From: G965267335 sp965267335
GTDB taxonomy: Bacteria; Bacteroidota; Bacteroidia; Cytophagales; JAAEPT01
Length of the DNA: 64,000 nt
Direction: 5' to 3'
Assembly: GCA_965267335.1 (NCBI GenBank)
Contig: OZ253953.1
Span: forward strand, 3,038,001-3,102,000
Numbering within the stretch: position 1 is the first letter of the stretch; each line of letters begins with the position of its first letter. The position numbers and the translations under genes are program-made. Shown piece after piece: positions 18,090-26,104 of the stretch. The notes under the pieces are model-generated. The model did no database searches. It worked only from the letters and a program-made list of their open reading frames with translations, and was not told the DNA's origin.

Positions 18090-18944
18090 ATGAAAACTTC
18101 TTTTAGACTGCTTATTGCCGCAGCACTCTATCTGATACTTTCTATTAGCGTCCTGAGAGCCAACTCAGACTCTACTAGCCAGAGTGCCTATTATAATATT
18201 CATTCCTCATTGGGTATAGAATCTGATGACATATTGTGGAGACGCACAGTATGGAGGCATCTTGACCTTCGGGAGCCTCGAAACGAAGGATTCTACGCCC
18301 GCAATCAGGAACTAAGCAGAATTATATTGAATGCTGCCCTTGCTGGTGAGATTCCAATATATAGCTCAGACTCTCTCAGTTATGGAAATCGTTTATCGAT
18401 AAATCAACTTCAATCGAATCTAAGGATAAGGTATTTTGAGTCTCCTTATTCGGAAGCAGACATCCCATACCTGGAACATGATAGTACTTATTTTACTGAG
18501 GCGTCTGAAAAGGAATTAAGTTTCGATGCTTCCGACATATATAGTATTGAAATCAAGGAAGAAATCATTTTCGACAAAGAGAGATCACAACTAAGACATG
18601 ACATCATTTCGATGCGCCTAATTTTAAGTGGAGACCATCCGCTAAACCTCCTCGGGGTAGATCAAACCATTTGTACGGTCAGTTATCAAGACTTAACCCG
18701 GAAGATTTTTTCGAAACAAGATATTCCCAAATATTATTTAACGAAAAACCTGGCACACCCAATCAGCCTGGGTGATGCGATACGACTCAATTATCACTTC
18801 GCTCCTATTACCAAAATCAACAATGCCAGGGACGAGTATCTGGCAGAGCAATGTGACTGTAGCCCCGAGGAGTTATTATGGAAGTCTCTGGAACTTGAGC
18901 ATAACTTATTGGAATTTGAACACAAGTTGTGGAAAACTTTTTAG
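18090..18944 (+). CDS. GldN/PorN-like T9SS periplasmic protein (orphan)
   Basis: A 284-residue exported protein with signal peptide MKTSFRLLIAAALYLILS and cleavage near residue 24. The segment DDILWRRTVWRHLDLREPRN followed by FYARNQELSRIILNAALAGEIPIY fits the hallmark N-terminal block of GldN/PorN (DxxWxKxVxRxxDLREKxN). The C-terminal half also has family-like strand patterns (IYSIEIKEEIIFDKERS). Family knowledge: GldN pairs with GldK to form the periplasmic ring of the T9SS and is normally encoded at the end of gldKLMN. Here it stands alone, with no gldKLM neighbours. Inference: a paralog that may adapt the ring or serve another complex. Confidence 0.7.
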   Translation: MKTSFRLLIAAALYLILSISVLRANSDSTSQSAYYNIHSSLGIESDDILWRRTVWRHLDLREPRNEGFYARNQELSRIILNAALAGEIPIYSSDSLSYGNRLSINQLQSNLRIRYFESPYSEADIPYLEHDSTYFTEASEKELSFDASDIYSIEIKEEIIFDKERSQLRHDIISMRLILSGDHPLNLLGVDQTICTVSYQDLTRKIFSKQDIPKYYLTKNLAHPISLGDAIRLNYHFAPITKINNARDEYLAEQCDCSPEELLWKSLELEHNLLEFEHKLWKTF

Positions 18945-19136
18945 CTGAATAATTGCAAATAAGGGCACTTAGAAAAAGGTTATGCCTTAAACCCTTGCTT
19001 TTTACAAATTGTTTTTCGTATCTTTCGTCTCACTTCATTCTATAAACAAGAATAATAAGTGAATTTTGATTGCTCTGAGAAGTAATCAAAAGAAAGAATT
19101 TAAAGAGCTCTTTTTAACTAGCATAGGTAGAGGAAT

Positions 19137-19174
19137 AAAGCCTTCGGCAGCCACTCGGTTCGTTGAAGGCTTTT
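19137..19174 (+). terminator. Hairpin with T tract just upstream of the radical SAM gene
   Basis: A perfect 9-bp stem (AAAGCCTTC at 19137-19145, GAAGGCTTT at 19165-19173) encloses a 19-nt loop and is followed by TTTT. It ends only 14 bp before the start of the radical SAM gene, so it may be a terminator of a short upstream transcript, an attenuator, or a leader structure. The 240-bp region before it holds no visible gene. Confidence 0.55.
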
Positions 19175-19187
19175 GCCTTTTATAGCA

Positions 19188-20072
19188 ATGAAGTATAAAG
19201 AAGTTGTTTCCAAATCCATCCTCAATAAACAGAAACACCGCGACCCATGGTTTCTGGGTGACTATAGCATCAATCCATTTCTTAGCTGCGGATTCAACTG
19301 TATGTACTGTTATATCAGAGGCAGCCATTATGGTAGTGACCTGACAGAAAGTCTAAAGGTGAAATCCAATGCTACCGAACTTCTAAAAACAGAACTGTCG
19401 CAACGCGCAGGAAGAGGTCAATATGGAATCATCGTGTTGGGCTCTTCAACCGATCCCTATCTTGACATCGAGGCAAATTTAAAACTAACAAGAGCCCTTC
19501 TTGAAATTATTGCTCAATATCAATTCCCTGTTCATATAATTACTAAAGGCACACTTGTTGAACGAGACATTGATTTACTTCATGAAATAAACCGAAGGGC
19601 TATACTTCCTTTGGATTTACAGGGGAAGGTACTGAACAAAGCCATTGTAACCTTTTCGTTTTCCTGTCTCGATTCAAAAACAGCAAAAATTTTTGAACCA
19701 CTGGCTCCTTCTCCATTGCAACGATTAAGGGTAATGAAAAACTTGTCTGAAAATGGAGTTTATACAGGCGTCAGTTTAATGCCATTGCTACCATATGTAA
19801 CCGACCCATCCGATGAAGTTGAAATTATCATCAACACAATAAAAAACTACGGAGCACAGTACGTCTTTCCGGCTGGCCTTTCTCTCAATGTAGGTCACAA
19901 TAGCAACTCCGAAATACTGCTCAAAGTGATCAAGAAATTCTATCCTGAACTGGAATCAAAATACCAAAACCTGATTTCGAATTCCGGTGAGCTGGAAAGG
20001 CGCGCAAAGCAGGTCAGAACTTATAGTATTAAAATAGCCCGGGATATAGGATTAAAAACCAGTTTGATTTAA
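19188..20072 (+). CDS. Radical SAM protein, SPL (spore-photoproduct-lyase-like) family
   Basis: A 294-residue enzyme with the radical SAM cluster motif CGFNCMYC (Cx3Cx2C) near residue 36 and downstream GSSTDPYLDIE, which is typical of the SPL-like/Rv2578c group. An in-frame TTG lies 15 bp upstream inside the hairpin's T tract; the ATG at 19188 (MKYKEVVSK) is the better start. No partner photolyase or Ku-like gene is adjacent. Family knowledge: the 4Fe-4S cluster splits SAM to a 5'-deoxyadenosyl radical; the substrate of this subgroup is unknown. Confidence 0.85.
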   Translation: MKYKEVVSKSILNKQKHRDPWFLGDYSINPFLSCGFNCMYCYIRGSHYGSDLTESLKVKSNATELLKTELSQRAGRGQYGIIVLGSSTDPYLDIEANLKLTRALLEIIAQYQFPVHIITKGTLVERDIDLLHEINRRAILPLDLQGKVLNKAIVTFSFSCLDSKTAKIFEPLAPSPLQRLRVMKNLSENGVYTGVSLMPLLPYVTDPSDEVEIIINTIKNYGAQYVFPAGLSLNVGHNSNSEILLKVIKKFYPELESKYQNLISNSGELERRAKQVRTYSIKIARDIGLKTSLI

Positions 20073-20198
20073 TAAAGTCTATAATACTCAGACTAAATTA
20101 ATTTGTAGAAAAGCAATAATTCAACTGCAGAACAATATACTAATTCAAACCCCGTATATATTGAGGAATATCTTATTTTTGCTCCAAACCAATTCACG

Positions 20199-21062
20199 AT
20201 GAAAAAGGGGTTACTTATCATACTTGGATTAATCAGTATTTCCACATATGCTCAACAAGATGCTGAATACCGACAGTTTCTGGTCAATCCATATTTCTTT
20301 AACTGTGCTTATGCGGGAGATCATGAGTTAAGTATTATGACATCAGGGGTAAGACTGGGTTCTGGTAGTATATCACAATCACAAACTTCAGTACTGCTCA
20401 TGTACGATAGCCCCATTCAGGATCAACCAGCTGGAATCGGTTTTATGATCAATTATGACAGAGGCATTTCTGAGGATTTAACAAGCCTTAAAGCAGGTCT
20501 TGCAGGTAACTACAAACATGAGATTAATGAGGTAAGTTACCTTAGGATAGGTGCACAAATTAACGGGTACTACTTCAAGGATGTAAGTCCCGCAACCCAG
20601 GATGGGGACACGACAAGTCTTGTCGCTGATATTGATTTCGGGGCTCTTTTTGTGCAGGAGAATTTTTTCCTTGGACTGAGCAGTAAGAACATGGCACGAA
20701 TGAAAATGAACCTTAGTTCGGAACAGCCAGCAGAACTCTTCAGGCATATGTACATCTCAACAGGTTACAAATTTGATGTCAGCGAAAACTTCAAAGTTAC
20801 ACCCGCTTTGTTATTTAGAAACATACAAAACCGAGAACAATTTGATGTCCACACTCAAATGGAATTTTTTGATAAAGGTATTTTTGGAATGACAGTTCAA
20901 TTCAGTCGAATACCTATTCAATTTCCTTACACTTTAATGCTCGGCTATAAACTATCTGACAACTTCAGGTTTGATGCTGCTGCACATCTTTATCGGTTCG
21001 GTGGAACTGCGGCACAGTTTTTGAACCCTATTTATGAGTTATCTATTCAATTTGGAATGTAA
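20199..21062 (+). CDS. T9SS PorP/SprF-family outer-membrane protein
   Basis: A 287-residue protein with signal peptide (cleavage after about YAQ, residue 19) and the PorP/SprF signature: QFLVNPYFFNCAYAG at the mature N-terminus, alternating beta strands, and a terminal aromatic-type strand (IYELSIQFGM). A -7 box TATTTTTG lies at 20174-20181. Family knowledge: PorP/SprF paralogs accompany T9SS substrates, often those with type B sorting domains, and help anchor or export them. No type B cargo is adjacent; the only one in the window is at 53510. The stop codon overlaps the start of the lipoprotein gene by 1 bp (TAATG). Confidence 0.85.
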   Translation: MKKGLLIILGLISISTYAQQDAEYRQFLVNPYFFNCAYAGDHELSIMTSGVRLGSGSISQSQTSVLLMYDSPIQDQPAGIGFMINYDRGISEDLTSLKAGLAGNYKHEINEVSYLRIGAQINGYYFKDVSPATQDGDTTSLVADIDFGALFVQENFFLGLSSKNMARMKMNLSSEQPAELFRHMYISTGYKFDVSENFKVTPALLFRNIQNREQFDVHTQMEFFDKGIFGMTVQFSRIPIQFPYTLMLGYKLSDNFRFDAAAHLYRFGGTAAQFLNPIYELSIQFGM

Positions 21063-21541
21063 TGAGAATACTTAAACAACTAATTTGGTCAGTCCCCTTA
21101 CTTATTATACTTACTGCTTGTCCGTACGAATCAACAGAAATTCTACAATCAGACAAAGGAGTTTCAAGAGAAATCAATGATGACATTGAAGGCACTTGGG
21201 TATTTGAAGCTGGTGAAGATTCTGTTGTCATGAAGATCACCAAAAAGGCTCCCGGACTATTTATAGACCTACTAGACCAAACCGGTGAAGAGAGTACATT
21301 TAATGGAGTAGTGAGCAAGATCGATGGGAATTCGATCATCAACCTTACCAACAACGTAAAAAAACCTACTTCTTACTACTATGTCAGGTATGAGTTAAAA
21401 GGTGATAAAATGAAGATTTATTTTGCAGCTGACAAATTCGTAGAGTCGAACATAGCTCAATCCAGTCTCACCGAATTCTTTAAAACCAATATGAACAAAA
21501 AAGGTCTATGGACCAACGATATGACTTTTGAAAAAAGGTAA
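21062..21541 (+). CDS. Lipoprotein co-translated with PorP/SprF
   Basis: A 159-residue protein with a lipoprotein signal (LLIILTAC, cysteine about residue 20). The body has a lipocalin/DUF-like beta pattern (DIEGTWVFEAGEDSVVMKIT) and ends FTNDMTFEKR-like. It overlaps the PorP/SprF stop codon by 1 bp, so the two are translationally coupled and likely act together at the outer membrane. It does not match a family I can name. Confidence 0.75.
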   Translation: MRILKQLIWSVPLLIILTACPYESTEILQSDKGVSREINDDIEGTWVFEAGEDSVVMKITKKAPGLFIDLLDQTGEESTFNGVVSKIDGNSIINLTNNVKKPTSYYYVRYELKGDKMKIYFAADKFVESNIAQSSLTEFFKTNMNKKGLWTNDMTFEKR

Positions 21542-21543
21542 AG

Positions 21544-22290
21544 CTATTCCTTGCGACCAACCACAATGGTTGACAGTCCCATACTCTTGAAAGTACAGAT
21601 ATCTATAACGCGAAAAACAGGAACCAACTTGTTATAAAGTTTCATTTGACCTTTAGGAATCGTCTTCTTTTTCAGGACAGACCCTGAGAACCACCAACCA
21701 AAAATTCCTATAAAGTTGAAATATGTAGCTCGTTCAATAGAGAATTTCTCAGAAATCAGTTTCTTCAATGACTTTTTGGTGTACCTTCTGTAGTGTTCCA
21801 GTTCTTTGTCGAATTTGTTATAAAGTGATTGGTATGCCGGAACTAGTATAACAACCCTACCGCCCTTTCTCAGCAACTTATAACAATTCTCCAAAGCGAG
21901 ACGGTCATCCTTTATATGCTCAACAACATTTAGGGCAAATATAGTGTCAAACGTCCCTAACAGATCTTTAAACTTTAACTCAAATTCGGGATCCGTCAGG
22001 TCCATTTTTAATATTGCTCCCAAAGCTGGATTGTCACCAAACTTTTCCTTTAGTCGCTCGCAATAGTTGTCACGGATGTCAGTAAGATACACGTCCTGAT
22101 AATCCTGAAGTACGAGTTGAGATATGTTACCAATACCACTACCAATCTCCAGCACACGACCGGAAAACGATTTAGAAACCGTTTTGTACATCCAACGGTT
22201 AAATTTGTCTGCTTCCGCTATAACATCCAGTGTATCCTGTCCTTCCTGATCTACCTCCTTAAACTCAAAGTTCTTTTCCACAGCCATCAC
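21544..22290 (-). CDS. Class I SAM-dependent methyltransferase
   Basis: A 248-residue methyltransferase with motif I VLEIGSGIGNIS, acidic strand YLTDIRD, and the UbiE/COQ5-like FDTIFALNVVEHIKDD motif. The late region includes a short hydrophobic segment (FNFIGIFGWWFSG), as in polysaccharide-linked methyltransferases. It overlaps the upstream glycosyltransferase gene by 4 bp. Inference: modification of a lipid-linked glycan or polyprenyl product. Confidence 0.85.
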   Translation of the reverse strand: MMAVEKNFEFKEVDQEGQDTLDVIAEADKFNRWMYKTVSKSFSGRVLEIGSGIGNISQLVLQDYQDVYLTDIRDNYCERLKEKFGDNPALGAILKMDLTDPEFELKFKDLLGTFDTIFALNVVEHIKDDRLALENCYKLLRKGGRVVILVPAYQSLYNKFDKELEHYRRYTKKSLKKLISEKFSIERATYFNFIGIFGWWFSGSVLKKKTIPKGQMKLYNKLVPVFRVIDICTFKSMGLSTIVVGRKE

Positions 22291-23012
22291 TTTTTACTCC
22301 AGATATTATATTTCAAAATGCAGTAGATAGCACGGAAACCATCTTTCCAATTGATTTTTTTTCCTTCAGCATAGGTCCTGCCGTAGTAAGAAATCCCGAC
22401 TTCATATATTCTTATCCCCTTCACACGACTAATCTTGGCTGTAACCTCAGGCTCAAAACCAAATCTCTTTTCCTTCAATCTTATTTTCTTAATGATATCA
22501 GACTTGAACATTTTATAGCAAGTCTCCATATCAGTTAGGTTGAGGTTTGTGAATCTATTTGAAAGGCCAGTTAGAAACTTATTTCCCCGTGTGTGCCAGT
22601 AAAACAAGACTCTATGCGCCATCCCTCCAATAAATCGACTACCATAAACAACGTCTGCAGCTCCTTTCACCACCGGATCAAGGAGGAGATTATACTCTTC
22701 AGGGTCGTACTCCAAGTCGGCATCCTGGATAATCAAAAATTCACCGGTTGCCATTTCAATACCTTTATGCAAGGCCGCACCCTTACCTTTATTTTTGGGT
22801 TGCTTGAAAAACTTAATATCCAATTCTGAATTCTTCGAAATGTATTCAGCAATGCTGCTGGCAGTTCCATCCGTAGAAGCATCATCCACTATTATTAATT
22901 CCTTTCTGATTCCATTGATAAGATTTACTGCTTTTACCTTATCTAAAATCAAATGAATGGTATTTGCCTCATTATAGGCAGGAATCACAATTGAAAGTTT
23001 ACTAATACTCAT
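22287..23012 (-). CDS. Family 2 glycosyltransferase (DPM1-like)
   Basis: A 241-residue GT-A enzyme: N-terminal LSIVIPAYNEANTI, LIIVDDASTDGT, and the DxD-like segment IIQDADLEYDPEEY, all typical of dolichol/polyprenyl-phosphate mannosyl- or glucosyltransferases. No transmembrane tail. Expected role: transfer of a sugar from a nucleotide donor to polyprenyl phosphate. First gene of a two-gene operon with the methyltransferase (4-bp overlap). Confidence 0.88.
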   Translation of the reverse strand: MSISKLSIVIPAYNEANTIHLILDKVKAVNLINGIRKELIIVDDASTDGTASSIAEYISKNSELDIKFFKQPKNKGKGAALHKGIEMATGEFLIIQDADLEYDPEEYNLLLDPVVKGAADVVYGSRFIGGMAHRVLFYWHTRGNKFLTGLSNRFTNLNLTDMETCYKMFKSDIIKKIRLKEKRFGFEPEVTAKISRVKGIRIYEVGISYYGRTYAEGKKINWKDGFRAIYCILKYNIWSKK

Positions 23013-23253
23013 ATACTACTACTCTCATCCCAAGAGATAAAGTTAATTAAAAAACCTTTTGGTAAAAACAGAGGTAATATCATGAGACAGACTCAACCAT
23101 AATCCGTTTAATTTAATCAATTAAGGCAATTATAGGTAATGAAAAATAACACATTGACCACTTTCGACAAATGTCTTTTATTATCATTTATGGTCCGCTT
23201 TTTGTGAATTAAGATTGAGAAACTATCTTAACATAAACCTCAAAAGATAAGTT

Positions 23254-24978
23254 ATGAAGAGATTCGCTAGTGTACTGACCTTAATTTTCATTTGTTCATC
23301 CGTATTTGCTGACATTTTCATTCGGTACAACCAGGTTGGTTACGAACCAATCAGAAAGAAAAGAGTCATCGTAATGTCTGATCGTTCAATCAAAAACAAT
23401 ACCTGGTCATTTGTAAATAATTCAGGAGACACAGTCCTTCAAGGCACTATGGGTAAGCACATCTTCGGAATGAATGATCACCTCCCTAAAATGTTCAACT
23501 ACACGCTAGACTTTTCAAAAATCGAAACAGAAGGTGACTACACACTTGCTATCGAAGGCACGGAGCCTGTTACAATAAAAATTAAGAAGAACGCCCATGT
23601 TTTTCTCATAAACCAAATGGTGCGCTTTATGAAAGTGCAACGCTCTGGTACCGATGATTGCCTGGACCATAAAAAATCACATATGGGTGATGCCTCATGT
23701 CAGGTTTACATAAGAAGCAATATGGACAACAAAAGCTGGAAGAAAGCGAATAATGCGGAGCCAGTCGATATGCTGGGCGGATGGTACGATGCTGGTGATT
23801 ACATCAAGTTTACTCTCACTACAGCATATGCATCTTACTTCATGCTGAGATCCTACGAAACGTATCCGGAAATTTTTGATGGTGTTAAAAATTACAGTCA
23901 ATCCTCATTGAATGATATGCTCGATGAAGCCAAGTATGGACTTGATTATCTGATGAAAACAATGCCGAACGACACTACATTCATTATTCAGGTGGCCAAT
24001 CATGAGGATCACCGTCAGGGGCTAAGGCTCCCTGATCAGGATTTACTCAATGGGCAGCGTCATGCTTACTCATGCCTCTCTCCTACTCAAATGGGTTATA
24101 CTGCTGCTGCACTAGCACTAGGATCTAAAATTTTTAAGGAACAAGGACTGAAAAAAGAAGCTGACCAATATAAGGCTATGGCTATCAAAATATTTAAGGC
24201 GGCCGAAAAGAGTAAAGAGTTGCCGGCCTGGTTTGAGTTCGAGTGGGAAAAATTTTATTTCGATGAGACAGCCGATGACAATATGCAACTGGCAGCAACA
24301 GAACTTTACTATTTGACGGGTGAGAATGAGTATCTGAACAAAGCTAAAATGTATGCTGATAAGGCTAAGCAAGGATACTGGGCTTCATGGGGAAGCTGTC
24401 ATATGCAGGCGCACTCCAGACTTCTTCCAAAATTCTATAATTCCAGAACTCACCTGGAGTCTGATCTTACCATGTTCAAAGGAAAAACCTACACCAATGG
24501 AAATATCTGGGGTATGCCACATGACTACACCTGGGCTACCATGTACTCTTTCTTTGGCGTAGCCAATGGAGCCATACAGCATACTATGTTGACTAAATCA
24601 AAAACCTACTTGCAATGTGCCCTTGATGTACTTGACTATACATTAGGTCAAAATAACTGGGGAATGGCAATGGTAGCCAGCCCTGACATCCCGGGGTCGG
24701 CAGACAATGTGTACTCACAATTTTATAAACTACAACCCAAGCTATTCCCCACAGGTGCGATAGCCGAAGGTCCCGGTGACAGAAAGACTCATGATGAACT
24801 AAAGCAGTACTTTCACAACGATGAAGAAACAGATCCAATGTCTGAATTCAATACTCCCCTTTTTGTCTTCTATAACAACGAACATGATTTTCAGTGCATG
24901 GAAACTACCATATCAGGTATGGCTGACGGCATTTTCCTCTTTACCAATATGGCTAAGTATTTTGATGATAGAAGATAG
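23254..24978 (+). CDS. Glycoside hydrolase family 9 enzyme with N-terminal Ig-like domain
   Basis: A 574-residue exported enzyme: signal peptide to about residue 19, CelD_N-type Ig-like domain (20-110, starting IFIRYNQVGY), then an (alpha/alpha)6 catalytic domain. The catalytic-base region is GGWYDAGDYIKF with D179 and D182. Near the C-terminus the usual NExxIxWNxPL motif is replaced by DPMSEFNTPLF (E531), so the position of the acid residue is uncertain. Family knowledge: GH9 are mainly endo-beta-1,4-glucanases or exo-glucosaminidases. It has no T9SS sorting domain, so it probably works in the periplasm. No polysaccharide-utilisation partners flank it. Confidence 0.85.
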   Translation: MKRFASVLTLIFICSSVFADIFIRYNQVGYEPIRKKRVIVMSDRSIKNNTWSFVNNSGDTVLQGTMGKHIFGMNDHLPKMFNYTLDFSKIETEGDYTLAIEGTEPVTIKIKKNAHVFLINQMVRFMKVQRSGTDDCLDHKKSHMGDASCQVYIRSNMDNKSWKKANNAEPVDMLGGWYDAGDYIKFTLTTAYASYFMLRSYETYPEIFDGVKNYSQSSLNDMLDEAKYGLDYLMKTMPNDTTFIIQVANHEDHRQGLRLPDQDLLNGQRHAYSCLSPTQMGYTAAALALGSKIFKEQGLKKEADQYKAMAIKIFKAAEKSKELPAWFEFEWEKFYFDETADDNMQLAATELYYLTGENEYLNKAKMYADKAKQGYWASWGSCHMQAHSRLLPKFYNSRTHLESDLTMFKGKTYTNGNIWGMPHDYTWATMYSFFGVANGAIQHTMLTKSKTYLQCALDVLDYTLGQNNWGMAMVASPDIPGSADNVYSQFYKLQPKLFPTGAIAEGPGDRKTHDELKQYFHNDEETDPMSEFNTPLFVFYNNEHDFQCMETTISGMADGIFLFTNMAKYFDDRR

Positions 24979-24994
24979 ATGGTACCGAATAAGG

Positions 24995-25575
24995 AAGGCT
25001 AACTATTTAAATAATTTAACAATAGAATAATTCAACAATTCAATAATAGAACAATTCAATAATAGAACAATTCAATAATAGAACAATTCAACCAGAAGTA
25101 AGAACAAGCAACACCGAACAAGGATTACAGAACGGTAGAACTATTAAACAATTCAGCAATTCAATAATTTAACAATACAACAATTCAACAAAGAAGTAAG
25201 AACAAGGAATATCGAACAAGGATTACAGAATGGTAGAACCACCAAACAATTCAGCAATTCAATAATTGAACAATAGAACAATTCAACAAAGAAGTAAGAA
25301 CAAGGAATACCGAACAAGGATTACAGAATAGTAGAATTACCAAATAATTAAACAATTCAGCAATTCAATAATTTAATAATTGAACAACTCACCCAGAAGT
25401 AATAACAAGGAACACCGAACAAGGATTACAGAATAGTAGAATTACCAAATAATTGAACCATACAACAATTTAACAATAGAATAATTTAGCAATTCAATAA
25501 TTTAATAATTGAACAATACAACAATTCAATAATAGAATAATTCAACAATTCAATAATAGAACAATTAACCAAATG
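24995..25575. repeat. Intergenic A/T-rich tandem repeat block
   Basis: Four long units begin with AGAAGTAAGAACAAG or a close variant at 25094, 25192, 25290 and 25395 (spacings 98, 98, 105 bp). Each contains CCGAACAAGGATTACAGAA followed by runs of short words such as CAATTCAATAAT and GAACAATAGAAC. The flanks (24995-25093 and about 25480-25575) consist of the short words alone. No open frame. It lies between the GH9 gene and the TerB-like gene. It is not a CRISPR array because there are no unique spacers. Confidence 0.85.
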
Positions 25576-25642
25576 TTAATTACTCAAATACTTTTCCACA
25601 CATCATACTGATAATGAATCATTTACAATTTCATTTCCTATA

Positions 25643-26053
25643 TTGTGTGTATTGGATACTTACAATCAAAAACTAAGTCACATTTATGAGCTAATCCGGT
25701 TGTCGAGGATTGACTCTGAGATCAACGACATTGAAAAAGCTTTCATCAAAAAAGTTGCCGAACAGCTCGGTGTCAATCTGGACGATCTTTCTCAGTATGA
25801 TAAGCAGAAACATAGGATGGACCTACCGGATGCCGAACACAAGGTAATCCCCCTATTTCACAGGCTAGTATTACTAATGACTTTACAAGCAGACCTGATT
25901 GAAACCCGAAAATCTTTATGCTTCGACCTTGGTGTAAAAATGGGACTCCATCCACAGGCCGTAATGGAAATTATATCTATTGCAGAGAATGAAGGTGTAT
26001 GGGATCTTGACCCCAAAAGAATTACTTACATCTTTAATAAGTTCAGTAACTAA
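25643..26053 (+). CDS. TerB-like helical protein (non-ATG start)
   Basis: A 136-residue all-helical protein with a TerB-like pattern (EINDIEKAFIKKVAEQLGV, later ETRKSLCFDLGVKMGL). No ATG is available in frame after the upstream stop at 25577; TTG at 25643 or TTG at 25652 must be used, so the exact start is uncertain. No signal peptide. Family knowledge: TerB-like domains occur in stress-linked cytoplasmic proteins, but a function cannot be assigned. Its end converges with the beta-trefoil gene. Confidence 0.65.
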   Translation: MCVLDTYNQKLSHIYELIRLSRIDSEINDIEKAFIKKVAEQLGVNLDDLSQYDKQKHRMDLPDAEHKVIPLFHRLVLLMTLQADLIETRKSLCFDLGVKMGLHPQAVMEIISIAENEGVWDLDPKRITYIFNKFSN

Positions 26054-26054
26054 A

Positions 26055-26082
26055 AAGCCTCTGAATAAATCTCCAGAGGCTT
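26055..26082 (-). terminator. Terminator between convergent genes
   Basis: A perfect 9-bp stem (AAGCCTCTG at 26055-26063, CAGAGGCTT at 26074-26082). The A run at 26052-26056 gives a T run on the minus strand, so it mainly serves the beta-trefoil gene; it lies just after the TerB-like stop as well. Confidence 0.75.
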
Positions 26083-26104
26083 AGAACTTTGCGATGTAAA
26101 GCTG

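Noticed and set aside
24995..25575. CRISPR array
   Set aside because: The repeats are contiguous and degenerate, without unique spacers or cas genes.
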